64,000 nt of DNA from Hyposmocoma kahamanoa (GCF_003589595.1 NW_020654810.1:20031201-20095200); one strand, 5' to 3'. Positions 34,236-46,369 are shown, numbered from the stretch's first letter. Translations and numbers: made by a program. The notes: generated from the sequence alone by a model not told the origin.

Positions 34236-34839
34236 AGACCATTTTCGGAATTTTATATGATCGGATAAAATACATCCATCGTGTTTGTTTGTTAACGTGT
34301 GTTCCTACTTATTAATTTCTAAAGAGTTTCTTTAAAATTTTACTTTACAAAAACATAAAATAAAACATAATAATTTTTAATATTATTTTTTTTGTTATAA
34401 TCGAAATATTAAATAGCATACGTTGTTATGTAAACGAATTCTGTTTACCACATACATAAGCGTAGTCAGTGTAAATCACTGAAAACACTTCCTTAAATCA
34501 AAGAAAAACAATAAAGTTAAAATAAACAATAAAAACAAGCACAAAAAAGGCATTGTTAACTCCAACGTGAAAGATTGAGCGATCAATTAAACAGATAACG
34601 ACAGCGTCATAAAGTCTCAAATTGACGTAATTAATTAACAAAATGATATTTAAGTGACAACGAAAACCACTTCTTGTTGCATTTCCTTCCTATGTAAATA
34701 ACAACTATATTACTATATTAAACTTGTATAAAATGATCTCTGACAGGTGAATCTATTTTAAGCAAAATCATGATAAGAAATGCCAATAGAAAATTATAAA
34801 ACATACGAAAATTATCGTAGTGAAAACAACGAACAATTG

Positions 34840-35045
34840 ACGACCTCGCTGTGGCCCAACGGTTTGCACTATGGACGCTTGATGAGGAAGCCCTGGGGGT
34901 TCGATTCCTACTAGGACCAAATTGGGAAAACTTTTGCCTGGGTGTTGTGAGTGGTGCCTTGGAGTTAACTCTTTTGCTCTGGTATTCATAGTGCAGGGAA
35001 ATCTCTACTCTAAGAACAGGTAATTGGTGTGGTTAGTTAATGAAA
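34840..35045 (+). repeat. SINE family C copy
   Basis: Head GACCTCGCTGTGGCCCAACGG and GGGGGTTCGATTCC, then TGGTATTCATAGTGCAGGG. Near full length. Confidence 0.7.
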
Positions 35046-35174
35046 GCACTATGAACGAACGTCCAAAGAAAATTAATAAAATTCTATATGAACAAATCAC
35101 CAATATATTTGTATTAGAAAATGCTGTAGAAGAGCGTTATACTGATGTGGGAAGGCGGTGAAGCCAAGCCCAAC

Positions 35175-35402
35175 AACTGCCTCCGAGGCCGAACGGTTAC
35201 CACTCCGGACGCAGAGGTCCCAAGTCCGATTCCCGGGCCGGAAAAAGTGTATGTATGTAAATTTGTATGGCCTACATTTATTTCTATCGTGAGTTTGGGT
35301 GTAATTTGTGGTTGTCTATGTGTGTGTCCATGGCATCCGCGACACAGGGTGACCCTAGTGCGGGGTTATGTTGAGTGTGTGCGTTATTATTATTAAAAAA
35401 AA
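35175..35402 (+). repeat. SINE family A copy
   Basis: Head CTGCCTCCGAGGCCGAACGG, body GTGAGTTTGGGTGTAATTTG, and a tail with ATTATTATT and A-run. The anticodon arm has an internal deletion. Confidence 0.8.
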
Positions 35403-35407
35403 AATTG

Positions 35408-35761
35408 CTTCTAGTTAGAGGTGGGCGTTTAAACGAAAAGCACTTAAAAAAGTTTGCTTTTTAAAATAAGCGCATAAGCACGCTTTTCATTTTAAGCGTT
35501 GGTCACTAGTCAGTTCTATACTCAACATTTTCATTTTTTACGACGTTTATTTTCTTAAACAAATTAATTGAACATAAAGTTGTAACGTTGCCTTTTTAAA
35601 CCTAAAAGTCTATGCGCTTAAACGTTTTTCTAAGCGATTTTGTTAGCAAGCTAAAAAGCATTTAAGTGAAAAAGCGTTTAAAAAATTACGCTTTCTTTAA
35701 AAAAAACATAACGTAAAAACGTTTAAAAAAATAAGCAGTTTTTCCCATCTCTTCTACTAGT
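35408..35761. mobile_element. hAT-like MITE with 8-base target duplication
   Basis: The element 35416-35753 has ends TAGAGGTGGG and (reverse complement) AAGAGATGGG, with CTTCTAGT and CTACTAGT outside. The interior is built of inverted AAGCGTTTAAACG-like runs that could fold strongly. Confidence 0.65.
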
Positions 35762-35956
35762 ACATCGCCATTTATTTTTTTAAGAATTAAAGTACGCTAA
35801 GAGCTATTAGTACTGAATACTTAAAAACAATGACAGGATTTATAACAATGGTAAAGGTGAACGGAGTTTATTCTTTCCGAACCTTGACGAGAAGGACTAA
35901 ATTGAAAGTGACACTGAAGATTAGTATCTTTAAATTTAATGAACCGCAAATTTTTC

Positions 35957-36191
35957 AATTTCGTCTGTTTAAAGTTAAAATCACATAAGTGACATTTTAT
36001 ACAAAAAGCCTTTAGTTTATATAGGCTATGGTAAGAAAATCACTATCTTTCTCTACGTGAAACTCAATAACAAAAGGCTATAAACTTAATAAGAGTTTTA
36101 TCTGCAGAAAAATGGTGGTTTTCTTACAACAATTTGGAGATTTTTTGTGGAAAATGTCACTTATGTGGTTTTACCTTTAAGCAGACAATTT
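35957..36191. mobile_element. MITE with about 45-base inverted repeats
   Basis: Left AATTTCGTCTGTTTAAAG then CACATAAGTGACATTTT; right end (reverse complement) AAATTGTCTGCTTAAAGG then CACATAAGTGACATTTT. No ORF. Confidence 0.65.
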
Positions 36192-36297
36192 AAGCTGTAC
36201 TAAATGGAAACCATAGCCCGATTAAGAATGGAATTAAAGACTTTTCAGTAAAAAAAGAAAAAACTTGTTGAAGTTATCACACCTTATCGTATTGTCG

Positions 36298-36597
36298 CAA
36301 TCATTAACCCATTTATAGGTCCCACAGCTGGGCACGGGTTTTCTCTCAGGCGTGGTTTTGAGGCCATAGTCCGCCACGCTGGCCCAATACGGGTTGGGGA
36401 CCTCACACGTTTTCTGAGGTTGTGAACCTTCTTCGTTTTGCAGATTTCATCACAATGTTTTTCTTCGCCGGTAAATTTTAAATTAAATTTCGCTTACTAA
36501 TTCCGTAAACTCAGAGGTGCAAGCAATTCGAACCCATGGCCTCTGCTTGGGAGGCGGTAGGTCAAACCATTAGGCTACCACCCACGGCTTTGCAGTA
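36298..36597 (-). repeat. SINE family G, near full length
   Basis: On the minus strand: head GCCGTGGGTGGTAGCCTAATGG, B-box-like GGGTTCGAATTG, body GGCCAGCGTGGCGGACTATG, and tail CCGTGCCCAGCTGTGGG ending ATAAATGGGTTAATGAT. About 300 bases, and it defines the family in this window. Confidence 0.75.
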
Positions 36598-36727
36598 ATT
36601 TTGTGGCAAATAGCAATTTGAATTATCTCCTGCAGTTGTCGATTCCAAATTTTATAAGGCACATGTTTCAGTCTAATTGGATGTTGATAAGCAATAACGT
36701 GTCAACCTTTTACGTGTAACGATTAAG

Positions 36728-36945
36728 CAGCAGTAGAGCTCTTTGTGAATGAGTTCGTCCAAGTACTTTGAAGGGTGAAATTAGAGGCATATGGCTTTTG
36801 TCAAATTAGTAGTACCTCTCAGATCTTTGTGATTTAAGGCTCTGAGTGGCATGGCAACTGTTATGGATAATGGATAGGTATGTTGTTTACCACCATGCCC
36901 ACAACTTGTTCCTCCCGTCACTGGGTATCATAAAATACCAACATT
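36728..36945 (+). repeat. Family R copy, internally deleted
   Basis: TAGAGCTCTTTGTGAATGAG, TTTGAAGGGTGAAATTAGAGG, CACTGGGTATCATAAAA. The central third is missing. Confidence 0.65.
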
Positions 36946-37183
36946 TCTGAACATTATTTATAATCTGCGAACCTTAAGCTTTTTTTCTAACTTTTTGACA
37001 GTTCGTTAATTTCTGAGGTGACAACAGCAAAAGTTTTCATCCATGTAATCGTTTTTAAATCACAAGTCTAGCGATGCAATCGCGCGTTTTTATCGATGCA
37101 GTCGCGCGTTTGCATTGCTTTTGCATCACTGCTTAAAGTCGCACGTGGAATGGCTCTCAAGGATTATGTTTGATAATCTGTTA

Positions 37184-37420
37184 GATATTGAGTTCTTAGG
37201 TTTTCGCGATTGTTACACATAGGAAATGAAACTATTTTTCCGGATTTAAATCGCGTATATTTGTTTTTTCAAACAAACCGATATTTCGGGTCCTTTACAG
37301 GTCCCATCAACCGTGACCATAGGACCTGTAAAGGGCCCGAAACGTCGGTTTGTTTGAAAAAACAAATATACGCGATTTAAATCCGGGAAAATAGTTTCAT
37401 TTCCCGTTAGATAGTAGTTT
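37184..37420. mobile_element. Family P element arranged as an 83-base-arm palindrome
   Basis: Arms 37222-37304 and 37322-37404 are near-perfect reverse complements (GGAAATGAAACTATTTTTCC ... ACAGGTCC). Family P is a short repeat marked by AAATCGCGTATATTTG and GGGCCCTTTACAGG. Here one half is duplicated in inverted order. Confidence 0.75.
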
Positions 37421-37639
37421 TTGTTTTCATTTTTTCTGTACATTATTTTTAGTTTCTTTTTAAATTAAAGTTTTTGATGTTATGTTGCATAATTGCTGCA
37501 TACGCCTGTAATGGTACAACATACTGTATAAAAATGTATATGACAAAACGGTGTAAGCTTCTTTAAGTGTGTGCCGATGGTGTATCTAAATAAGTAAATA
37601 AACCCTTTATTAGTTTGTTACGAGATCACGTAGTAGGGG

Positions 37640-38160
37640 TTAAGCCAAGTTAGCAAGCACATATAGAAACAGTGCGCACGGCCCTAAAAGCTGAATCGAC
37701 ACCTCAATTCTTGCAACTGGCGTAAACCGCTGACACCAGCCTCGTGCAAGCAGCCAACGTGACCGTCGCCGGGACACGAGGCGAACGTCATCGAACGCCA
37801 CTCCGGTTCACACTTCGAACGAGTTTAGACATAGAATATTTTGTAATTAATTTTAACTTTCTCTAATTAAATTTAGTTTATAAAAATAAATCGGTTTTTT
37901 TTGAGACCTCCGGCGGCAGCTAACGTAATTAGTTCCATCTACGTCATCGTAGAGTAAATAATCAAATATTTTCAACTAACTATCTACCATGTTTGCAATC
38001 ATTGCCATCGTATTGATTATTCCGAGTACAATGTCGCAACAGCCAGCCTGTCGCCGGTGCCGGTGCGCCTGCGCCCATCTGTCGCGTTCGCCTTATAAGG
38101 TCTAGCTTAGCGCGACCTCGCTGTATCTTTGATCAGTCGACATTGTTCCTCGCGGCCTTC
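37640..38160. other. GC-rich island of unknown role
   Basis: Two GC-rich blocks (37660-37820 and 38035-38160) stand out. The second has CCTTATAAGG at 38091 and an arthropod initiator-like TCAGT at 38133. No coding exon fits either strand. It could be a promoter or 5' noncoding exon, possibly of the minus-strand RhoGAP gene, or transposon DNA. Confidence 0.25.
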
Positions 38161-38509
38161 GTTAATTGCTTACTTTCAATGGCTTCACTCTTCGATGGGG
38201 ATATGAGAACAATAAATTGTCGTAAAGTACTTTAAATATAGAACGCTCGAAAATGGAAAATGATAACGTTTGCAAAACTCTTTGAAGACGAACATATTTG
38301 TCATCACCATCATCATCAACATCCACTACCAACATACGTCCCACTGGGCGGGCCGGGCGCAGTGAGACGAGAGCTGGACACTCTACAAGTTTTCCTAGAG
38401 TTGTGAACTCTTCTATACGCAGGATTCATCACGGCGTTTTAGCGACAAGTATTGGTATTACATAACAAGGTTGACGACCTATTATGACACCAAGTGCCGG
38501 GGCCAAAAA

Positions 38510-38775
38510 TCGTGCGCCTGGTGGTAAGCGACACGCCTGTCCATGGCAGTTCCAGTGTCACTCAGATCTTTAAATCGCAAAGATCTGAGGGGCACTGCCA
38601 CTGCGCCCATCACTCTGAGACAAGTCCCATATGCCTGTAATTTCACCAGCATCCTTACCCTTCAAAACCGGAACGCAGTAATTAATACTCACACTATTGT
38701 TTGGCGACAGAAATAGGTAAGGTAAGGTGGTGGTGGTGGCAGTTCTTCCCTGGAGAAACTATGGACTTCGTAAAT
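38510..38775 (-). repeat. Family R copy
   Basis: GGTAAGCGACACGCCTGTCC, GATCTGAGGGGCACTGCC, AACCGGAACGCAGTAAT, and a small GGT-repeat expansion (GGTGGTGGTGGTGG) at 38725-38740. Confidence 0.7.
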
Positions 38776-38780
38776 TATAT

Positions 38781-38868
38781 GCGAATTTTAAGGAGCAACA
38801 GTTCTTAAAATTTGACTTTCGAAATTTTGAGATGCGATATTTAAGAACTGTTGCTTCTTAAAATTTGC
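38781..38868. repeat. Inverted repeat, 31-base arms
   Basis: Left arm GCGAATTTTAAGGAGCAACA..., right arm its near reverse complement (TGTTGCTTCTTAAAATTTGC) with three changes and a 26-base spacer. Confidence 0.65.
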
Positions 38869-39594
38869 ATTAGAGACTAGGTCAGTGGAAGGTATAACAT
38901 GGTTGATTACAAAAGTTTCAATACTTTTCATAATAAACCAGTTGAAATTCCAATTTAGTAAGAATTAAGCAAGACCTTTAAATAAACTTTAATCTTGAAT
39001 TTCTTGTAGAGGTTATCTGACAGATCTCCCCGGATCGAAGCTAAGTACAGCCATGTAACATAATCTGTAAAGAGCAAGGGACTATGCCTGAGTTTATTTT
39101 AAAGCTTCCACTACCTTTCGCAAACCATCTCAAATGTCACGCGTTAAACCTGATATTTTAACTTAGCTTTAATAAAGGTAAATTCCATTATTCAGAATGA
39201 CACGCGAGACCCGCCAAGGCCGGTTCTGCTGTATTTGTTTCTGTTACCAAATCACGAGGATAAGTGAATAAACAACAATACACAACAGCAAAGAACATAA
39301 GTGAATGAGAACTTTTAATTTATTCACTATGTAATAAATTTAAAAAAAGATAATGTTTCTGATTTGATAGTATTGGTTTTTGTTTGAGCAACAAGTATGT
39401 ACAAAAGAGTATACTTCTGAAACTAGGCTTTAGTCGCTGTCACAGTCGTATTTACATAGCTGCCTGTTTACACAGCGACGTAGTAGTATTTACATAATAA
39501 TCTCGCAAATCCACACATTTCTAGGATCTTTGTCACCAATTTACAGAATTTTGGTTGAAATATTATATTGATTTCAAATAAAATGTTCCTATAA

Positions 39595-39800
39595 GAAGTG
39601 AAACTATTTTTCCGGATTTTAATCGCGTGTTTTCAATTTTTCAAGCAAACCAACGTTTCGGGCCCTTTACAGGTCCCAATGGTCAGGGTTGACTGAGGTG
39701 GTAAAATCATCAACCAGTTATGTCTAATATATAAAAAAATCCGGAAAAATAGTTTCATTTCCCTTGTGTAACAATCGCGAAAACCTAAGAACACGATATA
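39595..39800. mobile_element. Family P copy with terminal inverted repeats
   Basis: The left end AAACTATTTTTCCGGATTT (39601) and right end AATCCGGAAAAATAGTTTC (39738) are reverse complements around a unique centre that includes GGGCCCTTTACAGGTCCC. This fits a small MITE. Other copies: 1795-1970, 22910-23060, 45150-45240. Confidence 0.6.
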
Positions 39801-39804
39801 AAAT

Positions 39805-41875
39805 GTTCCCTTTTTGTCTTTAAATAAAGACAAATTCGAAACTTTGTACTTATTCTTAATAACTTTTCGTTGTCCTGATCACAAATATAAAGTTCTGCAG
39901 GAAAATAAAGGTTTTTCATAAAATCGTGTTATATGTTGATTCACTAGTGCACGACAGTTGGTGATGATTCCAGATATTTTAAAAGACACTTAAGAACAAG
40001 TGTCGATCATGTATGCAGATACGTTATCGTGAACGCTCAAGATCGTTATTTTCTCTTTGTGACATTTCACGATAAGCTAAATTATCAACTACGGATCTCT
40101 TCAAGTGCACCAACGTCCTAACTTAATGTGGAATGAAATAAACTAAATGTTTCCTAGACGCGGACAGGCACTGCGAAACGTTGATTTCCCGGTGTTAAAT
40201 CAATCCTGCTAATGCAATGTGATTATGCCAATGCGTATAATTGATTGGCGCCGAGTATCGATAAAGACTTGTCGAAGACAGCTTGTTCGATAAATTATAC
40301 GACCATAAATTCCACGTCCATTAAGGAGACGTAGCTTTATCATGTAGACAGGGATGATGAATGGGAGATATGTATCATACATAATTGCATAATAGGTAAA
40401 AAGGTAAATGTTTATGTTGGAAGTTTAGAAAACGCATAAATGCCATAATTCAAATACGAATGGACAGAGGTGTGCAGAAGATGAGAAAATCTATCATCAA
40501 TGCGATAATAATGAATGACATTATTAACGGTCTACGTAAAGTCTACCAAGTGAAACTCTCGACAGATGTCATATTCGATATCTTGTTGTCACCGTGTTAC
40601 GCCTTAATGAACCCTGTCTTCTTATTACCAGCTGAATGTCTTAAGTCAACATCAGTAATTGCAACCCGTTTGAAAAACCAATAATCGTCTAATCAACTTT
40701 CGTTTTCAACCAATCCCGTGTCTCGATCACAATTCCACTCTCTCCTGATTGGACGATTATCCGCTTCTGTTATTATTTACGTTCCCTGTCATTATAAAGA
40801 TTGCAACTGCTAATGATATCAATACAAAGTTGAAACGATCGATCCGAATCCAATCGATATGACCGTGTTTGGTACCTATTAAATTACTTTGATAAATCAC
40901 CATGAGAAAATTGTACAGATACCAAGACTTACGTTCCTTTATTCTACATCGACGAGTCATGTCTCTATTTATAATAATCAATTTAATCCAATAAACACTA
41001 ACTCATCATAGGGTTGACTGGTTTTATGTGAACTCCCTATTATTTCAATCCTTATTCAACTGCACGTATCTAATGCATTGTTGTAACAAGTAGCTCGTGT
41101 TCTCGTGTACTCGTGTTCAATTGTATATACTAGTGCAAAAGCATGCAACATTAGTACTATTTAAAGAGTTAGATAAAGAATAATTCCTATAGTTGCAGTC
41201 ACTTCACTCTTAACTAGTAAGCCGTGAAATCTGTTGTCGTAGTTTAAAGTAAACGTTTATTATGACCTGTTTTATGGAGATGTCGTAGAATGGTGCACTT
41301 GTGGACTTGCAAATATAAAATTTCACAATAATATAAACGATAGCGAAACCGCAGTTTCATGCGTGAGCAAATTATACCTAATGTACGTAATAATTGGCAC
41401 TACGGCGGGTCTGGTTTAGAGAAACTTGCTTAACAATAATAAAGGAAAATGAGATTTCCAAGGTCAAGGCATTAAATTGCAATTTTAGTTTAGGTGCAAC
41501 ACGCACAGTAATAGAAATTTAGTACATAGACGCAACACATTTTATGATATAGCACCAAGAACAGGTAATCTATTCGAGCTTCATTTGTTGTTTTCAGCTT
41601 CAAGCAATTGCGATAAACACAAACACAGGAAAATAAAACTACATATTTATTAAAAAAATCATATCCTTTCGTTAAACTTTTTTGGATTCAGTTCGTGGAT
41701 GTGTCGATAACACTCAAACTTCTAAGTTTCAAAATTAACTTTCAGGTACGTTTCTAGAACGGTTCTAGAATATTAATTTGATTACTCTAGAATTTAGTTG
41801 ACTTTCTTATTTATTACAATATTATTTATATTTTGTGAAAGTACTATATTAGTTTGTTGTTATAATTGGTACATA
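39805..41875. other. No gene seen
   Basis: AT-rich. Short chance frames only (for example 40460-40684). Confidence 0.5.
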
Positions 41876-41877
41876 GA

Positions 41878-42085
41878 TAATGACGTACACACTCAACATA
41901 GCCCTGCACTAGGAAAACCCTGTGACGCGGGTGCCATGAACACACACATAGACAACCACAAATTACACCCAAACTCAAGAGAGAAATAAATGTAAGCCAT
42001 ACACATATTTATCCCAGCCTGGGAATCGAAGCCAGGACCTCTGCATGGCAGTCCGGCATGGTAACCGTTCGGCCACGGAGGCAGT
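41878..42085 (-). repeat. SINE family A copy
   Basis: Minus-strand near-full copy: head CTGCCTCCGTGGCCGAACGG (reverse complement at 42064-42083), body and end TGTGCGTCATT-like at 41880. Confidence 0.8.
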
Positions 42086-42094
42086 TAAACTAGA

Positions 42095-42245
42095 TCGAAC
42101 AAACTCATGAAGAAATTGTATCAATCTGACTGGATTCAATCAGGCACCATTTTCGCCAAACAGGGGCTATCGCTCTACCATCAACGAAACGAGTTAGAAG
42201 ACCTTACGAATTTCTCCGTGTGCTTGCTGCTGTTGTTTGTCACCA
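42095..42245 (-). repeat. SINE family B-like copy
   Basis: On the minus strand, GGTCTTCTAACTCGTTTCG, GAGCGATAGCCCCTGTTTGG and GATTGAATCCAGTCAG form a tRNA-like head. Closely related to 45655-45840. Confidence 0.55.
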
Positions 42246-42249
42246 ACTG

Positions 42250-44140
42250 TGATAAAACTATGAAAATTTTATTTTCTCATTTATTATTCTATATCTTCAA
42301 AGTTCCCAACTTCCATTAGGTATATCTAACTGAATGAACTTACATTGAAATGTTGCGTGCTAAAACATAAAGATAAAATAAAAAATGAAAAAATAACCGT
42401 CAATTCAACTACGTTTCATTCCATAAGTAAGTGAAAACATTTTCATTTCTAATGATAGTTTAATTTTAACTGAGATCACTCATTCACAGCGTATTTATCG
42501 CAGTTTGGCGACTTTCATTTTCTTTCATTACCACGCGTGGTTTAGCGTCTGTGTAGACACCACGATGACAAGAGAAGCGGTTATGTTTTGTAATGTATTA
42601 TTATACGCATTTTATCATCCCAAATATGACTTGAAACAAATTATAATCTGCTGAAAAATTTAAGCAGTTGGGTCCTAATTACTGTTTACCGCTGATTTTG
42701 GATTGGGAAAAGTAAAAAAAAGGAAAGTATCGGAAACTTATAGTATTGCCTCCGGTGTGCGATTTCGCTTTTATGAACTGTAGACGTAAATGAAGAGCTT
42801 GTGAAATAAATAATCCAACTCAATAAGTGAAATTTCGCTCCTCTCTCCGCACAGTGTTGTCAACCCCGCTCGTCTCATTACCGTGCCACTAATGTGAAGT
42901 TGGTGTGACTAAACCTCATTACCGTGACAATGCTTTGCGTACGAGCGTGCCCCGATTGACTAATGCGATGAGAAAACTGATTTACCGAAAAACTTTTGTT
43001 CAATGTAGACTCGAGAAAACCGAGATCCACAATACGAATTTTTTAGACATGGTATTTTGTACAAAAAAACATAATTAAGTTTGAAATAATATTTTCTTGA
43101 AGGTAGTATGCGAATTCGCCATGAAATTAAAGCAAATTATTTTTACTCGTATGGTAAATTATTAAGTTTTTTACTATAACCAATCTTTTTCTTCTTCTTC
43201 TTGTTGTGCTTTCTTCTCAAACTAGTAAAGGTTGGCCATCTTTTTTTCTGCGACCTACTTTCCTCCTTCATCAAAAGTATCTGCGGTAAGCTGTATCTGC
43301 GACTTTCGGTGATGTCTAATGACACGTTCTAGAGAAGCAGTTTTTCTACGTTTAATGCTCAATAGGAATCTTCTGTTTTTACCTATACGTCGCAAGATCT
43401 CCTCATTCGTGACCCTGTTAATCCAGCTGATCCCCAACACACGTCTGTAATCCTATATTTAAGTGTTTGACAATCACATAAATTGCTCGGTCGCGAGTAA
43501 CGAAATGAAGTTTGGGGGCACAACCCAGAACACAAAGATCGGAACCAATTTAGAAAAGTACATATCTAAAATTGCACTCAATCGAAATCCTGATGATCTT
43601 CGTATCAAACGCCCCTCTTGACAACCACTGGGCTACTGAAGTCGTCAAAACAATAAATTATCGAACAGTATATCAAAACAGTATATCGGATTTGTGCCAG
43701 CTATAATTGGTTAAACAGATTATATGAAAATATTACTTGTAAACAAGTAATTAAATATTAAAGAAATTTAAAGAAAATATTACTTGTAAAAAAGACTGGT
43801 ATTGGTGTCAGAAAACAGTAAGTCGTAAGACCCCTCCTTTAATAAAATCAATAAAAGAACATTAGCATAATCGTCTGACTTATAGAGTCAGTGATAAAGT
43901 ACGGGTCAAATTATTTCTCTCGAATCATAATTTGAACTAAATTCTAAAAAAATGCAGGCGATTGCGCTTAAAAGATAACGATTATAGACTTTATTGTCTC
44001 CACAATGGAAGTCAACGGAAAAATATTACATAAGTTGTACATAAATTCTGAAAATAATCGAAATAATGAAACTAGGAACTTATTGCAGAAATGACTTTCT
44101 ACATTACATCACAAGTACCTAGAAATTAAATTAAGATCTC
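42250..44140. other. No gene seen
   Basis: AT-rich. The direct repeat CCTCATTACCGTG / TCTCATTACCGTGCC at 42875-42930 is minor. Confidence 0.5.
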
Positions 44141-44270
44141 ATTGAGCTGTCGACTCCGGCGCAGGGCGTCTGGTTTCGTCAGACCATGTCAATCACGAAG
44201 ATTTATGAGCGAACACTTTCTAACATGTGGAGAAGGACAGCAAACAGGGCCACACACAAAAGCTTCTTAC

Positions 44271-44371
44271 ATTGTGAAATATTTTGAGCACTCCTCAACA
44301 TCTTCGCGAAGGTCAAAGCCGTCACCTTTTTCGATCCTTAAAATGGCCGCGCTAGGATTAACTTTTGACAT
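44271..44371 (-). other. Possible first exon (33 codons) with good donor
   Basis: Starting at ATG 44371 the frame reads MSKVNPSAAILRIEKGDGFD then LREDVEECSKYFT, stopped upstream by TGA, and ends at ACAAT|GTAAGA (phase 2). The amino-acid mix looks real, but the Kozak context is weak and the phase does not fit the PDZ exon at 21884 (phase 0) without another exon between. The family is not recognised. Confidence 0.22.
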
Positions 44372-44663
44372 CAGTGCTACATAATTCAAACACTGCCAGT
44401 GACCGTTATGCGACCAGAAATTTTATTACCAATGCGAGACCAAATCGATAAGAAATAAAACGTAACACCCAAGCGACTTATCTCCAGAAATTTATTAAAT
44501 TAACTGTAAAAGTTAATATCGAGTTCAAAATAGGATGACACTTAATAATATATGTTTACTACTACGGTTAATTAACAGACTTTTTGAAGTTAGACATTTA
44601 GACATAACTGGCTGACGATTAACGCCGTTTTGGGGAGTCACTACAAGTATCATGCAGAAAAAG

Positions 44664-45072
44664 CTTTAGGTTGCGGTTTCACCAGAGATATGCGAGGAAG
44701 CTAGGGGATGCGGGCATGTGTAGCGGTATTGTGAGACGGTGTGATGGTTTCCATCAAAGCTGTGCGAGGAAACTGTGAAATGCAAGGATGCGTAGCGAAG
44801 CTGGAAACCGTGTGTAGTTGAGTGGCGTGAGGATGAGTAGTGGACTCTTTTCAGCTGTGCGCGGGTAGGGCTGAGCGGAGGTGACGGTAAGCTCGCTCGC
44901 GTACTTCGCACACGATCCTTACTCGCATCCCTCACAGTCCTCGCACACTCTCTCCACCAGAGCTATATTTTTTATATAAGTAAGGCTAGGAAAATGAAGT
45001 AATCGTATTGGTGTTTATTTCCTCGCACACCACCTAGCTACCTCGCACATCTCTAGCGGAAACGTAGCATAA
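44664..45072. mobile_element. MITE with about 40-base inverted repeats
   Basis: The left end includes CCAGAGATATGCGAGGAAGCTAG, and the right end (reverse complement) GCTAGAGATGTGCGAGGTAGC. Inside, the GCGAGGAA...GCGTAGCG unit occurs twice. Shadow ORFs inside are not real genes. Confidence 0.6.
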
Positions 45073-45149
45073 TGTCCATGTAATAAGCGCGAAAAATATG
45101 TTGTGCGTTTCGCGTCAAGCGATCCGAGCGGAAGCGGATCAAGCCGTCT

Positions 45150-45245
45150 CTTAGTCAGTCGTGACCATGGGACATATACGAGTCGGAAAAGTTGGTTTGT
45201 TTGGAAAAAACAAATATACGAGATTTAGATCCGAAAAAAAAACAG
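45150..45245. repeat. Family P copy, partial
   Basis: AGTCGTGACCATGGGAC, GGTTTGTTTGGAAAAAACAA, ATATACGAGATTTAGATCCG. Confidence 0.55.
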
Positions 45246-45654
45246 TTGTACAACTAACGCTAAGAGTAGATTTGTTTTATGAATTTGCCGATATCTGGAC
45301 AGTAGGTCCATGCAGTTCATGGAGAATGTCTCCGTGTATTATTAAAATTTTTACACTGCTTCTAGATTTACATAAGTGTGTTTAATGATTGTTACAAGTA
45401 CATGTTGGATACAGATTATATGTATATTGAAGAAACAAGCAAACGCGATGGAAACGTGCTATTTTACTTTGATCACTTTTTTATAATAAATAACTTTACG
45501 GACAAACGATACGGATTTCAGCAATATTTATGATGAACCGACCGCCATACTTCATGTTCTCGCTTCATTAAGATTTAGAAATGCACCCATTTCCCGCTCA
45601 TAAATCATAACTAGGGTTACCAACTTTGAAATTTTCAAATTTTATACGTTTGTA

Positions 45655-45845
45655 AACGTTGTTATTATTGATACAAAGATCGAACAAAAACGAAGAAAAA
45701 ATCCTTCGATCCGGCTGGATTCAAGCCAGCGACCTTTTCACCAAACAGGGGCTAGCACTCCCACCTGAGCTACGGAACGAGTTAGAAGACCTTACAAATT
45801 TCTCTATGTGCGTGTTGCAGATCTTAGTTTTAATTAATTTTAATA
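45655..45845 (-). repeat. SINE family B-like copy
   Basis: The pieces CTTCGATCCGGCTGGATTC, CCAAACAGGGGCTAGCACTC and ACGAGTTAGAAGACCTTAC match the 42.1 kb copy and family B. Confidence 0.6.
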
Positions 45846-46369
45846 ATAACAACAAACTCATGGAGTATATGAATACCGAATAGCAAGAAAATCATAATAT
45901 TCATTAAACTAAATATTACAGTTAGTAGACGTTGTCGAATAACGTTTACGTTTTTGAGCAAGAGACTATTTGAACTCAATAGAAAAACAAAAATCTCAAT
46001 ACGAAAGACAAACTATGTAACATATATTTTTTATATATATACTGTTTGGCGGAAATAGGTAAGTTTACGAAACTCTACTGCTATAAAACGCCATATAATT
46101 AACATTATCGCGAACCTAAAAATAGACTATGAAAATATTATGAATGTACGACTTACAGCAGTCGCTATAAATCTTTTTGTATCTAGCTATTTAGGCATTT
46201 CTGTTCTTTTTAACTGTTTCAATATTTTTACTCAAATTTAAAAATTAACAGTTTTTGGCGCCTTTTTATGAAATATTAGAAAGTAACATCTATAACATTA
46301 TTTTCTCTGATCTTGCTTAGGTACACGTAGTTAGCCATTAGTAGCCTATAGATAATAATAATAATAGAC

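Noticed and set aside
37246..37443. 65-codon minus ORF
   Set aside because: Created by the family P palindrome.
44666..44935. 89-codon minus ORF
   Set aside because: Lies within a MITE with inverted termini and subrepeats.
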